NCBI RefSeq assembly: GCF_000612545.2 | Contig: NZ_CP097800.1 | Coordinates: 1,054,001-1,118,000 of the forward strand | From: Streptomyces sp. PCS3-D2 | GTDB lineage: Bacteria; Actinomycetota; Actinomycetes; Streptomycetales; Streptomycetaceae | Direction of reading: 5' to 3' | DNA: 64,000 nucleotides | In this document: piece by piece, positions 1 to 10,100 of the stretch | How the letters are laid out: each line of letters begins with the position of its first letter | How positions within the stretch are numbered: position 1 is the first letter of the stretch | Translations under genes and position numbers: made by a program | Notes under the pieces: model-generated | The model's database searches: none | What the model was told of the DNA's origin: nothing | The model's input: the letters and a program-made list of their open reading frames with translations, nothing else

Positions 1-618
1 GCGGGCGCACCAGCCGACGATGTCCTCCTCGGGGTCCCGGCCGCCGAGCGCCTGCCGGGACCAGAGCGAGAGCTCGGACTGGACGGCGGCGACGGGGTGG
101 ATGCGATGCGCCTGTTCGGCCTGCCGGATGTGGACGTCCGAGAGGCCGAGGCGGGCGATCTTGCCCTCGGCCACCATCACGGCGAGGACGCCCCAGCTGT
201 CCTCCAGGGGGACGGCCGGGTCGACGCGGTGCAGGTAGCACAGGTCCACGGTGTCGGTACGCAGGCGGCGCAGGCTCGCCTCGACCGCATCGCGCAGGTG
301 CGCCGGCCTGCCGTCGCGGTGCAGGGTCATGGTGGCGAGGTCGTCCACGACCAGGCCGACCTTGGTGGCGAGGAACACCTCGTGCCGCCGGGGGGCGACG
401 GCCCACCCGATCAGCGTCTCGTTGTGGCCCTCTCCGTACACGCCGGCGGTGTCCAGGAGCGTGGCTCCCAGGTCGACGGCCGCGTTCAGGAGCTCGGCCC
501 AGGCCCGGTCGTCGGAGTGCGGGCGGACGTACATCCAGGGGCTCATGCCGGCGCAGCCGAGGCCCACGGCTCCGAGCCGCTGCCCGGTCGGCCGGAAGAG
601 CCTGGTCCTCCGGCTCAC
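1..618 (-). CDS. Aldo/keto reductase, 3' end missing at window edge
   Basis: N-terminal 206 codons of an NAD(P)H-dependent aldo/keto reductase; the C-terminus lies left of position 1. The catalytic tetrad of the family can be placed: Asp56 and Tyr61 in DTAGVYGEGHNE, Lys86 in ATKVG and His130 in YLHRVD. The barrel continues through KIARLGLSDVHIRQAEQAHRI, as usual for this family. The GTG at 618 is chosen because it directly precedes the conserved first strand (QRLGAVGLGCAGMS); a GTG 27 bases further upstream is in frame and possible, and neither has a strong Shine-Dalgarno. Substrate cannot be told from sequence. No operon partner is visible on this side except a doubtful 29-codon frame upstream. 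Confidence 0.9.
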   Translation of the reverse strand, partial: MSRRTRLFRPTGQRLGAVGLGCAGMSPWMYVRPHSDDRAWAELLNAAVDLGATLLDTAGVYGEGHNETLIGWAVAPRRHEVFLATKVGLVVDDLATMTLHRDGRPAHLRDAVEASLRRLRTDTVDLCYLHRVDPAVPLEDSWGVLAVMVAEGKIARLGLSDVHIRQAEQAHRIHPVAAVQSELSLWSRQALGGRDPEEDIVGWCAR

Positions 619-739
619 CGAACAGCCGTTTCGCGGTGGTGCCACCGACCGACGCGGTGACCGGGCCGAACGGCGCCGCGGACCGGGATCGACGGGTACG
701 GGTGGCGGGCCGGGCCCGGCCCGCCGGCTTCCGCCGAGG

Positions 740-829
740 TCACTGCACGCACCCCGCCTCGTGCCGTACGGAGGCGGTCCGGTCGGCCGCCTGCACGATG
801 GCGGGGCCGTCGGTGGCGCTCAGATCCAC
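740..829 (-). CDS. Possible 29-aa leader or orphan peptide
   Basis: A very short frame (begins VDLSATDGPAIVQ, ends HEAGCVQ) on the same strand as the aldo/keto reductase and about 120 bases upstream of it. It has a good Shine-Dalgarno (GGAGAG) six bases before the GTG and GC-rich third positions. No family recognised and no hydrophobic segment. It could be a leader peptide, a small effector or chance. Confidence 0.2.
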   Translation of the reverse strand: MDLSATDGPAIVQAADRTASVRHEAGCVQ

Positions 830-1243
830 ACTGCTCTCCAAGGAAAGGGGACGGGGGTCCGGCTGCTCAGCATGCCAGCTGACCGTCCGTCGGGGAGGGC
901 GTCCATCAGCCGAACAATGACCGGACAACGCCCCTTGCCGCGGGAGGCTTTGGCGATGTCCGGGCGTACTCGTGGTCCGAGGGCGGCTCCCGGCCGACAC
1001 ACCCCGGCCACGGGGCGACGAAGGGCCCGGACTCCCCCGCGGTCAGGGTCAGCACCGGGGGCGGGCGCGGCCCGGGCAGGAGCACGGAGGACGGCGGCGC
1101 GGGCGAGCGGACCCGGCCCCACCACACCGCCAGACCGGTGACTTCCCGGCGGTGCCTGGCGGGAAGTCGGCAGTCCCCGTCCTAGCGTCCCCGAGCGGGG
1201 CGGAATCCGGGACGGCACCCGCCACGCAACGGAAGGACACACG
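830..1243. other. Intergenic region, no supported gene
   Basis: Frames exist on both strands here but none has a credible start with a ribosome binding site or recognisable protein. It probably contains the promoter of the lipoprotein gene at 1244, whose Shine-Dalgarno GGAAGGAC is at 1231-1238. No convincing dyad was seen. Confidence 0.5.
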
Positions 1244-2251
1244 ATGGCACGTCGGTTTCGGACACGCGCTCTGTTGTCGACCTTCGTAGGACTGAACCTC
1301 CTCGCGCTGGCCGCGTGCGGCGTCGAGCGCTCCGCCGGCGTCTCGCCCCCCGACGACAGCCGGGTCAGGGCGCCGCGCGAGTTCAGCGGCATCGCCTGGC
1401 TCGCCACCGAGCGCAGGTCCACCGGCCCGGGGCGGGAGACGCAGCCACGAGAGGTCTTCCTGGTCTGCCACGACGCGAGGGACAACGACGCCGAACGCGA
1501 CCTTCCCCGCCTTTCGATCGTGCGGACGCCGGTCGACCCCGACGGCATCTCCGTCGAAGAGCTTCACGTGGCCTTCCCCACCGTGCCGAACGACCTGGAG
1601 AGCATCGCCAGACTGCCCGGCCGGGACGAGGCGCTGCTGGTGGAGAGCAACGCCGACGGCGACGACCCCGACCCCACCATCTACCTCGCCCGGTGGGACA
1701 AGGACCTCAACGTCGAGATCGCGGGCTCGGTGCCCTGGCCGAAGACACCCGAGCCACTGGTCAACGTCGAGGCGACGGCCGTCGCGACGGTCGGCGGGCG
1801 GGACTACTTCGTGTACGCCGAGCGGGCGCAGGGCAGCGACACCACCCGCATCAACATGACCCGCCTGAAGGTCGGCAGGAACGGTGCGATCACGTTCGGC
1901 GGGACCTGGACGTCGGTCTCGTTCACCGCACCCGAGCCCCCCGGTGCACGCCCGGCCTCGGGCCTCGACATCGACGCGAAGGGCAATCTCTACCTCTCGT
2001 CCGCGTACGACCCCGGTGACCTCGGCCCGTTCGACAGTGCCGTGTACCACGCGGCCACGGTCCGGCGGGGCGGGCCCCTCGGTGCGGAGCTGGTTCCGGT
2101 CGCCCCTCCGAGGATGCTGGCCCGGAGCTCGGGGCTCAAGGTCGAGGGCGTCGCGCTGGTGTCCGGCGCCTTCCCGATCTTCATCAGTGACGACGACGAG
2201 GACTACGGCGGCCTGCTGCGGCAGCTGCGGGTGACGGAGCCGGAGGGCTGA
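1244..2251 (+). CDS. Secreted lipoprotein, probable beta-propeller-like
   Basis: 335 residues. The N-terminus has basic residues, a hydrophobic stretch and a lipobox ending LAAC with the acylated cysteine at residue 25, so the mature protein should be anchored to the outer face of the membrane. The rest is rich in beta-type blades with repeated patterns such as GRDEALLVESNADG, GGRDYFVYAER and LDIDAKGNLYLSS. These resemble SMP-30/esterase-like propellers; this is inference from pattern, not a firm domain call. Start is ATG with GGAAGGAC eight bases upstream. It stands alone; function unknown. Confidence 0.8.
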   Translation: MARRFRTRALLSTFVGLNLLALAACGVERSAGVSPPDDSRVRAPREFSGIAWLATERRSTGPGRETQPREVFLVCHDARDNDAERDLPRLSIVRTPVDPDGISVEELHVAFPTVPNDLESIARLPGRDEALLVESNADGDDPDPTIYLARWDKDLNVEIAGSVPWPKTPEPLVNVEATAVATVGGRDYFVYAERAQGSDTTRINMTRLKVGRNGAITFGGTWTSVSFTAPEPPGARPASGLDIDAKGNLYLSSAYDPGDLGPFDSAVYHAATVRRGGPLGAELVPVAPPRMLARSSGLKVEGVALVSGAFPIFISDDDEDYGGLLRQLRVTEPEG

Positions 2252-2478
2252 ACCGGCGCCGGACGGCCCGGAGACCACGACCCACCGCGCCTCGACCACC
2301 GCTCCTTCGCCGCCGCCAGCCGTGGCCGAAAACGGCCCTCACGGCGGCGGCGCACGCTCCGGCGACGGATACTGCAGGTCAACAGACCGGCAGCCCAGTG
2401 ATCCCGAACAGGGAGTGCGTGCGGCCGACCGCTACGGCCGGAGGGACGTGCCGGCTCCCGAGTGCGAAAGGTTCAGGG

Positions 2479-2745
2479 ATGAACACTCTGACCGCTCTGG
2501 CGTCGGCGGCTTTCGGCTCCACCGCCTGTCTCACGGCTCTCTCGACGGTGAAATGGCTCGGCCAGCAACCCCAGCGGTTCAAGCTCACGGGCCTGGCCGT
2601 AACCGGCGTGATCCTGTGCGCCGTCATCGCGACCATCGCGACCGCGAGCCGGAGCGTGGTGCTCGGCTTCATCGTGGGCGCCGTGCTGACACCGCCCGTC
2701 CACCGGCGGATCGTGCAACGACGCGGGTACGCAGCCACCTCCTGA
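2479..2745 (+). CDS. Small two-helix membrane protein, hypothetical
   Basis: 88 residues from the ATG at 2479, preceded by AAAGG-type purines. It has two hydrophobic segments: about residues 4-20 and a longer one at about 35-70 containing LTGLAVTGVILCAVIATIAT. It ends with a short basic tail (RRIVQRRGYAATS), so it should be a small inner-membrane protein with a cytoplasmic basic C-terminus. The frame extends upstream to 2398, but that part lacks membrane character. No family recognised. The pattern supports a real protein, though its small size keeps confidence moderate. Confidence 0.5.
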   Translation: MNTLTALASAAFGSTACLTALSTVKWLGQQPQRFKLTGLAVTGVILCAVIATIATASRSVVLGFIVGAVLTPPVHRRIVQRRGYAATS

Positions 2746-3002
2746 CCGCGTCGCCCCTGGAGATCGCCGCCCTGCCGGCAGGAGGCACCGCGCAGGGCCT
2801 GCCCGAGGAATGCGGCGAACAGGACTCGATCCCCATGGATCGGACCGGGGAGGGCGCTGCGCGGAAGGTGGAGGCCGTACAGTCCCGAGTGATCGACTTC
2901 CGGTCATCGTGGGTCCGCGCCTCAGCGCGGGGCCGGCCGGCACGCCCGTGCCGAGCAGGGTCGACGCGGACGGTAACTGCCGGGGCGAGAGGAGGCAGGG
3001 AC

Positions 3003-3500
3003 GTGAGTGAGCGCAGCGAACGCCCACTGCTGTTCCTGGACGTCGACGGACCTCTCCTGCCGTTCGGCGGCGGCCCGCGGGGCGCTCTGTCGGGCACCGC
3101 GACCGATGCGCTCCTGACGCGGCTCGACCCGAGCATCGGGCCTCGCCTCGCTGCACTGCCGTGCGAGCCGGTCTGGGCCACCACCTGGGAGGAAGCGGCG
3201 AACACCGACATGGCACCCGAACTCGGCCTGCCACCCCTGCCGGTCGTGCGCTGGCCGGAGACCTCCGACGCGCAGGAGCGCGAGGACAAGTGGTTCGGGC
3301 TCCACTGGAAGACCCGAACCCTGGTCTCGTGGGCGGACGGACGCCCGTTCGCCTGGGTTGACGACGAGATCACCGATGCCGATCGGGACTGGGTGTCCGC
3401 CCACCACCGCGCCCCCGCCCTCCTCCACCGCGTCGCGTCGTCCCGCGGCCTCACAGGCGAAGACTTCACGGTCCTCGACCGATGGCTGCGGGCCGCGTGA
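3003..3500 (+). CDS. HAD-like hydrolase domain protein
   Basis: 165 residues from a GTG preceded by GAGGAGGCAGG. The N-terminal motif LLFLDVDGPLLPFG is HAD motif I (DxDG with nucleophile Asp and acid/base Asp), and WVDDEITDADRDWV near residue 120 is the motif IV acidic pair. This compact form, without a cap domain, matches the actinobacterial group annotated as HAD domain in Swiss Army Knife RNA-repair-like proteins. It should be a Mg-dependent phosphotransferase or phosphatase; substrate unknown. It follows the small membrane protein by 257 bases and precedes a convergent transglutaminase gene. Confidence 0.8.
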   Translation: MSERSERPLLFLDVDGPLLPFGGGPRGALSGTATDALLTRLDPSIGPRLAALPCEPVWATTWEEAANTDMAPELGLPPLPVVRWPETSDAQEREDKWFGLHWKTRTLVSWADGRPFAWVDDEITDADRDWVSAHHRAPALLHRVASSRGLTGEDFTVLDRWLRAA

Positions 3501-3687
3501 GACTGCCCCGCAGTGGCCCACGGGAAGCGACGGGGGCGGGGCCCCATGAGCTTCATGGCGGCCCCGCAGCGCGGCCCCCCGCCTCCGGAGTCGGCGTGGC
3601 TCTCTCCCCGCGCCGGACGCATCCCCTTGGGGGGGTGTCACCGGCAACGGAGGCAACGGCAGACCTTCGACGAACGGGGGCCAGCCC

Positions 3688-4941
3688 CTACGGCCAGCCC
3701 TGCTTCACCTGGGCGGGTGCGGTGTTCCAGTGCTTGGGTATGAAGGTGATGACGTAGGTTCCGCGGTCGAAGTCGGCGTATCCGGAGGACCAGCTGCGGA
3801 ACTTGCTCTCGTACACCTTCATGGGCCCCATGCCGCCTTCGGGCGAGTGATAGTGGTTCGCATGGGTCCATATGGTCTGGTCAGGGTGGGCTTCCTTCTG
3901 ATCCCCGAACCAGCCGTAGTCGAAGTTGACGTAGCTCTCGCCCGGCCCGGCGGGGCTGCGTGAGGTGTTCCTGTCCTTCGACATGTCGACGAGGCCCGTG
4001 TTCCGGTCGGGGCGGAACGCATCGGGGTCGCCGTACTTCCGCTTGTCCGAGGAACTCCTGGGGTCCTGCCCGCTCCAGAAGTGCTTCGAGTAGATGACCG
4101 CCTTCATCCTGGACGGGTCGTGGTTGCCCCCGTTCCAGTCCTTGAAGGACGGGGTGTTCCGCAGGGCCGCGTAGAAGTTCGAACGGCTGCCTTCGGCGGC
4201 GAGAGCGTCGCCGTTCTTGGTGAGCTCTGCCTTGAGGTTGCTCAGATACGTGCTCTCGTCATGGGCGGTTTCCAGGGACCGGTTGATGACGGATGCCACT
4301 TCTCGGGCCCGGTCGAAGCCCTTCGTCTCATCGAAGCTCTGCTTGGCGACGCGGCCCTCGAACTCCGCCCGCGTCTCGCCCGGCCGGGGGCTGGTGTTCT
4401 CCAGGGCGCGCCGGTGCTTCTCCTCGTCGAAGGACGCGAAGGCCAGTCTGTTCGTCGGGTAGAAGCCCGAATTGACCCAGGTGACACCCACGCACCCGTA
4501 GGAGAGCTGCTCCCGCTGCCGTTCGGTCATCTGCTGCACTCGCCCGTCGCGGTGGCTGTAGGACTGCTGCCACTTGCGTATGTAATTGCTGATGCCGGTC
4601 GTGGCCCTGCCTCCGTAGGCCCGGTACGCGTCGGGCATGCGGTCCAGCGGCTCGGCGGGCGGCGTCACCCTGGCACCGGCCGCGGCCGAGGACCTGAGGG
4701 ACTCGGTGGCGCTCGGCAGGTCCCCGCCGGGGGTCTTGTCCGGCCGGCCGATGTCCATGGCCGCTTCGTTCAGCGCGTTGATGAGTCGGACGTCATCGGC
4801 TGTCAGGCCGTGCCGGTCGGCATAGGAGCCCTTCGCGTCGCCGGGAGTGCCGGCTGCCTGACTGACGGACGGCGCGAGACCGGCGGTGCACAGCACGATG
4901 CCCACCGTGGTGAGGGCGAGGAACCCTGAACGTTTGTACAT
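3688..4941 (-). CDS. Secreted protein-glutamine gamma-glutamyltransferase (microbial transglutaminase)
   Basis: 417-residue precursor of the Ca-independent microbial transglutaminase, which makes isopeptide cross-links between glutamine and lysine side chains outside the cell. Residues 1-30 are a Sec signal peptide, about 31-88 a pro-region with the helical LTADDVRLINALNEAAMDIG segment, and the mature enzyme starts near RVTPPAEPLDRMPD. The catalytic triad is intact: Cys150 (SYGCVGVTW), Asp341 (NFDYGWFG) and His360 (WTHANHYH). The 191- and 210-residue spacing is the same as Cys64, Asp255 and His274 of the S. mobaraensis enzyme, so no indel separates them. Start ATG has AGGA upstream. Monocistronic, long upstream gap. 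Known members are limited to some Streptomyces lineages. Confidence 0.97.
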   Translation of the reverse strand: MYKRSGFLALTTVGIVLCTAGLAPSVSQAAGTPGDAKGSYADRHGLTADDVRLINALNEAAMDIGRPDKTPGGDLPSATESLRSSAAAGARVTPPAEPLDRMPDAYRAYGGRATTGISNYIRKWQQSYSHRDGRVQQMTERQREQLSYGCVGVTWVNSGFYPTNRLAFASFDEEKHRRALENTSPRPGETRAEFEGRVAKQSFDETKGFDRAREVASVINRSLETAHDESTYLSNLKAELTKNGDALAAEGSRSNFYAALRNTPSFKDWNGGNHDPSRMKAVIYSKHFWSGQDPRSSSDKRKYGDPDAFRPDRNTGLVDMSKDRNTSRSPAGPGESYVNFDYGWFGDQKEAHPDQTIWTHANHYHSPEGGMGPMKVYESKFRSWSSGYADFDRGTYVITFIPKHWNTAPAQVKQGWP

Positions 4942-5764
4942 GAAATCCTGAGTTTCCCTTTGTTGAAAAGCGGAATGAGAGAACGGCTGGTGTCTGCGCA
5001 GCAGGAGTAACGAACTGACCGAGCCGGCTCGCTCCCCGTTCCCTCATTTCTTCGCTGCGTCCGGGAGCGACCAAGAGACCGACACCGGCCGGGGTTTCAC
5101 CGGCCCTGCACCGATTTCGGAATGGACGGTCAGTTCGTGCGAGAAGTGATCCTGTCCCGGCGCCGATTCCTCGACAACACTGCGGCTCCACATTCGGCCA
5201 GCTGCCCGGTGGGGTGGTATTCGGTCATGCGGGTCGGACTCTGCCCCGAGTCGGTACGCCCGCCGGCGGCGTTCTTCCGTCCCCCCGCACGAGCCGCGGC
5301 ACGCCCGGAGTCGGCCGCCCCGAAAGCCCCGCGCAAAGGCCTGGGGCGGCGCCGTCAACCGCGACGGGGAATGCCGGGCGGCAGCCGCGATACCGGCACG
5401 GGCGCTCCGGCCGACGTGTGTGGAACTCCGGAATGAGGTGGCTCTGCCCTTCGGATTGACCGCACGGTCTTCGCCACTCTCCCTTTCCAACCTCGGTCGG
5501 CTCACTGCCGGCCCGGCTCCGTCACGAGCCGTCGCCTTCCTCAGAACGGCCGGTAAAGCCCTCTCCAAGTCCCACGGCAGATACGCACGATCCCGGAAAT
5601 GGTTGAATCCGACTCGACCGAAGGGTCGGCTCTTCCGTTTCCCCGGGCAGGTGACCGCGTATCAGAAGACCGATCGCGCCGGGATCTCCGCGACGCACTC
5701 GTGACCTCACGGCCCGCTCCACGCCGGTCCGCACGCCGCCGAGAATCCGGATGCGGGACGCATC
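4942..5764. other. Long intergenic region, no supported gene
   Basis: About 820 bases between the divergent transglutaminase and acetyltransferase genes. Several frames cross it on both strands but all are basic, low-complexity translations without recognisable motifs or strong ribosome binding sites. It should hold the transglutaminase promoter; the AT-richer stretch near 4950-4985 is the likeliest leader. Confidence 0.5.
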
Positions 5765-6367
5765 GTGCGTCTGCGAGCATGCGTCGCCGTGGAGATCAAC
5801 AATCTTGTCGTCCGCCGTGCGGTCGACTCCGATGCCGCCGCGGTGGCCGAGGTGTGGCTGCGCTCCTTCACGGCGGCGCTTCCGAGCGTGCGCCGGGCGC
5901 ATACGGACGACGAGGTCCGGGCCTGGTTCCGGGAGGTGGTCGTGCCCGGACAGGAGACCTGGGTGGCGACGGTCGCATGCTCGGTCGTCGGGATGATGGT
6001 GCTGGAAGGTGGGGCTCTGGAGCAGCTCTACCTCGATCCGGCCTGGCAGGGACAGGGGATCGGCGGACGCCTGGTGGACCTGGCCAAGCAGCGTCGTCCA
6101 GCCGGTCTGACGCTGTGGACGTTCCGGGTCAACGCGTCGGCGCGGCGCTTCTACGAGCGGCGCGGATTCGCCGCGGGCGAGTGCACCGACGGTCACCGCA
6201 ACGAGGAACGCGAGCCGGACATCCGGTACGTGTGGCGCCCGGACGAAGACGGACGCTCACCTGGGCAGGGGCGCCGTCGAACCCGTCGGGCGACTGCGCG
6301 CCGCATGGCCGCAGAACCGGGACCAGGTGGAGGTGATAACGAGGCACAAGGCACACTTCACGTGTAA
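5765..6367 (+). CDS. GNAT family N-acetyltransferase
   Basis: 200 residues if the GTG at 5765 is used; a GTG at 5789 (VEINNLVVRRA) would also fit and sits closer to the first beta strand of the fold. The acetyl-CoA binding signature is clear: LEQLYLDPAWQGQGIGGRLVDLAKQ, with the Q/RxxGxG/A loop QGQGIG. It is followed by LWTFRVNASARRFYERRGF, typical of motif B. The last 35 residues are a low-complexity basic tail not usual for the family. Acceptor substrate unknown. The TerD gene follows after 29 bases on the same strand, so the two may be co-transcribed. Confidence 0.85.
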   Translation: MRLRACVAVEINNLVVRRAVDSDAAAVAEVWLRSFTAALPSVRRAHTDDEVRAWFREVVVPGQETWVATVACSVVGMMVLEGGALEQLYLDPAWQGQGIGGRLVDLAKQRRPAGLTLWTFRVNASARRFYERRGFAAGECTDGHRNEEREPDIRYVWRPDEDGRSPGQGRRRTRRATARRMAAEPGPGGGDNEAQGTLHV

Positions 6368-6396
6368 CAGCCCCTCGACCGACAAGAGGATCGAGC

Positions 6397-6981
6397 ATGA
6401 TCACGCTCAAGAAGGAAGACGGCCCGGCGGATCTGGACGGGGTGACCCATCTGTCCATCGGAGTGTCCTGGGACCCCACCGTCGGCAGTAGCGGCGGGCT
6501 GCTGGGGAAGATCCGTCAGAAGACCGGCACGGACCTCGACCTCATCGCCATCGCCATGTCGGGTGCCGAGCCGGTGCGACTGGCCGGGCTTGACTCCCTG
6601 GACCCGCTGGGCAACGGCTCGTTGGTGCACAGCGGAGACAACCAGACCGGGCACGGCGACGGCGATGACGAGACGGTGACCGTCGCGCTCGACCAGGTAC
6701 CGTCCAACATCACCTCCATCGTGTTCATCGCCGCCGCGTACAAGAAGCGCAGCGCCTTCCAGAACGCCCGGAACATCAGCTTCAAGGTGTACGACGCGAC
6801 GGGCGGCAGCACCCAGCAGGTCGCCGACATCTGGCCGAGCCTGCTCACCACCGACAACGGGTGCGCCGTGGCCAAGGCGACCAGGGACGGCGCGGGCTGG
6901 AAGCTCCAGGTGATCAATGAGACCGGGAAGATCAAGCAGGGGGACGAGCACGCCCTGATGCGCTTCGCCATGAGCAAGTAG
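6397..6981 (+). CDS. TerD-family calcium-binding stress protein
   Basis: 194 residues. Opens with ITLKKEDGPADLDGVTHLSIGVSWD, the standard TerD start, and contains the acidic loops DLDLIAIAM and SGDNQTGHGDGDDETV that bind Ca in this family, then IVFIAAAYKKRSAFQNARNISFKVYD. TerD proteins are cytoplasmic and linked to tellurite resistance, phage inhibition and membrane-associated stress or differentiation complexes. Streptomyces carries many paralogues. Good Shine-Dalgarno (AAGAGGA) before the ATG. No other ter genes are next to it, so it is an isolated paralogue. Confidence 0.95.
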   Translation: MITLKKEDGPADLDGVTHLSIGVSWDPTVGSSGGLLGKIRQKTGTDLDLIAIAMSGAEPVRLAGLDSLDPLGNGSLVHSGDNQTGHGDGDDETVTVALDQVPSNITSIVFIAAAYKKRSAFQNARNISFKVYDATGGSTQQVADIWPSLLTTDNGCAVAKATRDGAGWKLQVINETGKIKQGDEHALMRFAMSK

Positions 6982-6992
6982 CGGAGGTCCTG

Positions 6993-7136
6993 TCAGCGCG
7001 GCCTCACTGTGACAGCGGCACCGCGGCACCGCGGCCGTCGGCGGAACCGTTGTCGCAGGAGGTTCGCGCTCGGGCCACCGACCAGGAAGCCCGACCCTGC
7101 GGCTGTCGCAATCAACGCCACCCGACGCGCACGCAT
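6993..7136 (-). CDS. Possible 47-aa protein downstream of the STAND NTPase gene
   Basis: Short frame starting MRARRVALIATAAGSG with a GAAGG Shine-Dalgarno. It has a basic start, a hydrophobic stretch of about 14 residues and a basic tail rich in arginine. It begins 25 bases after the stop of the large NTPase gene on the same strand, so it would be its operon partner. No homologue recognised; could be chance. Confidence 0.25.
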   Translation of the reverse strand: MRARRVALIATAAGSGFLVGGPSANLLRQRFRRRPRCRGAAVTVRPR

Positions 7137-7161
7137 GTCTTCACCTTCCGTCGGCACCCGT

Positions 7162-10100
7162 TCATGGGGTGGCAACGGGATCGGACTGTTCGTCTTCGAC
7201 GAGGCGCTGCACCGTGTGCACCGTCACCTCGGGCGCATGCCGGGCGAGGAAGGGCAGGAGAAGCGGGAACTCGATGGTGTGCGCCAGCGCGTGGGCGAAG
7301 AGCTGCCTGGCTCGCTGCGGCCCGGACACCTCGGCCACCGAGGCCAGAGCAACACCGTAGTCCGGCAGCGTATGCAGGGACACAGCCAGCCTGTCGGCTT
7401 CATCCAGATCCCCCAGCGCAGCAAACGCAACAGCGACGGCAGCCAGTGCCCGGTTCTCCCCGTACGCACCTGACTCCTCCGACCGGGCCAGGGCCTCTGC
7501 CTCGTCGGTGAGCGCCCGGGCCTGCTCCGGCGCAGCAATCCGGGCGTACCCGGCGGCCACCAGAGCGAGGGCCCGCGCCCGCTCCGCGGGCGACACGACA
7601 GTGCGGCAGATCTCCTCCGCCACGTCGACCTGCCCCGACCGGCTCAGACGTTCAGCCAACTCCGCCAGCGCCAGATCCCTGAACGGAAAATCTGTGCCGG
7701 AAACAAGGCTTCGCGCGCGCGTGAAGAACGCCTCCGCTTCGGTCGCGAGGCCCAGACCTGCGAACGTCTCCGCGAGTGCGGACAGAACGCGGGGGTGCCA
7801 GTGCCCACCCTCCAGGGCAGGCAGCAGTCCGACTGCGGTGTCGGAGATCCGCCGGCACTCGGCAGCGTTGTCCATCAGTGCCCAGACCCGGGCCAGGCGC
7901 TGCAATCCCCACGCTTTCGGAACGGGATCGCCGGGGAGCATCAGGATGGCTTCCGCACGGGTTGCCGGTTCCGATGCCAGGGAGTGGGCGCCTGCCAGCG
8001 CGAGCGCGCCGGCGTAGGCGACGAGCTTGCGCGCCCTCCGATCGGGATCGGTCTGCCCGTGCAGGCTGCGCGTTGCCAGCACGGCGCAGCGGCGGGCACG
8101 CTGAGGATCCGATTCCTTGAGAGCCGCCCAGCCGACGGCACTGTATGCCCCCGCTCGCTGGGCCCAGTCGGGGATGGAGGCCGCGATCTGCTCCGCAGCG
8201 GCGTGATCATGCAGCAGGGCGAGTCTTCTCGCGATGGCGTTGAGGCAGGCGGAACGGGTCTCCTCCTCGCCCGCGGTCAGCGCGTTTGCGAGATCGCGCA
8301 CTTGATCGGCATGCTCCATGAGCGCCACTCGTGCCTCGAAAGCGGTCGACTCAACGGCTCCGCTCGTCGGCCGTGCAACCGCCCGCCACACACCCTCGGC
8401 GCGTCCTGGATACGCCAGTGCGTGCCAGCATGTGGCGACGAGCATCAGGGTGCTCGTCTGCCCGACGGAATTGTCCCGGACGGCCCAGCATGCCGCCTCG
8501 GCCTGCGCGGTCATCTGTACCGCTCGGCTGATCTGTCCGGCCTCGATCAGGGCCTCGGCAAGGGGGACAAGAGCTCTCGCCGCCCAGAACCCGCCGAGTT
8601 CGACAGCTGCGTTCCGCACCTGCTCGACTGCTTCCTCAAGGCCGCCGCAATCCTTGAGGTCCGCTGCCATGCGCACCAGGCAGGCCCGAGCGTATGCGGT
8701 CAACCGAGGGTTGTCTTCGTCTTCGATACCGGCGGCGAACGTCTGGCGAAGCTGCTCGGCACGCGTGGAGTCACCTCCCTTTGACAGCACGGCCACCATC
8801 TGCGCGATCTCTTCTCCGAAGAGGGCGACGGGCCTGAGCGACCCGACGAGGGCATCGGCGCGATCCTTCTCTCCCAGGGCCGCCCACAGGCCCGGCAGCT
8901 GGACGGGGATTCGGCGATTGCGCCAGAACAGGCGGTCCTTGGCTGCCGCCGTGTGCAGCATGACTGCCAGATCCGGGGCATCCTGGGCCAGCAGACAGCT
9001 GTGGATGGTCCCGATCTCACGGATCACGGCTGCGTCGCCGCCGCTGGCGGTGAGCATGCGGTCCTGACGCATCGGGTCCGTACTGAGCCCGGTCATCCGG
9101 TCGATGTCGCCCTTCGCGTGCAGCAGCCGGTGGTAGCCGTCGAGCAGATACTCCGGCGTGGACTCGGGCCAGCGCATGTCGCGGTAGCGGTCGGCCCATT
9201 GATGGATCCGCTCACGGAATGCCGACAGCTCACGCTCGCCGAGCGAAGCGACAGCAGTCTGCTGCAGTTCCTCGTGGGCAAGGACAAGCAGCGGCAGGTC
9301 CCCCCGCCCGGTCCGGCTGGCAAAGGTCCTGCCCGGAGCGGCGCGCAGCACGCGGCGCACCTTCCAGGGGGCCACCGCAGTCAGTTCGGCGAGGTCGCCC
9401 TCACTCAACCCGCCTCCCGCGGCCGCGACAAGACCGAGAACGTCGTGCCCGATTCCCTCGTCGTCGAGCAGGTGGGCGAGTTCGCGTTCCAGATCATCGC
9501 GGGCGAGCAGAGCGTGGGGGGAGGGCGCGAGCCGGCGCACCGTGCGTGCATCCCGCAGCGGATGCCGCGGCGGGACATCCGCCGGCACAGGGGGGTGAGG
9601 CCTTCCCGACACGATGATCCGCACGTTCGGCGGAACGACCGCCGGGAGCATGGCGGCAATGCTGTGTGCGTCCGCCCCGACCACCACCCCCCGGTCCTCG
9701 TCCAGGCCGTCCACCAACAACACCAGCCGCACACCCTGCACCGCGCAGGCTGCGCCCGCGTCCTTCAACAACCGCCCGAACCAACGCTGCTTCGCCGACG
9801 GCTCAAGAACGTGCGGCACCGGCTGCTCCGCCGCCTCGGCGAGTTGCTCCAGCACTGCATCGAGAAAAGCCGTCCAGTCGCTCTGCCCGGCCCAGCGAGC
9901 CGTGACGAAGAACGACACCACCTTCACTCCCGGCGGAGGAGCGAGGGCGAACGAAGCCATGAGGGCCGACTTTCCCGCCCATGCCGGCGCTTGCCACCAG
10001 GTGTAGGCATCGCCGTGTTCGTCCGTGCAGAACGCCGAGAGGTCGGCCAGCTCCTCCTCCCGCCCGACCAACTCCCAGGGAAAGATCTTCTCGACCTGCT

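Noticed and set aside
4942-5764. Genes in the transglutaminase upstream gap (e.g. frames 5044-5568 minus, 5420-5704 plus)
   Set aside because: Basic, serine/arginine-rich translations with no motif or convincing ribosome binding site.
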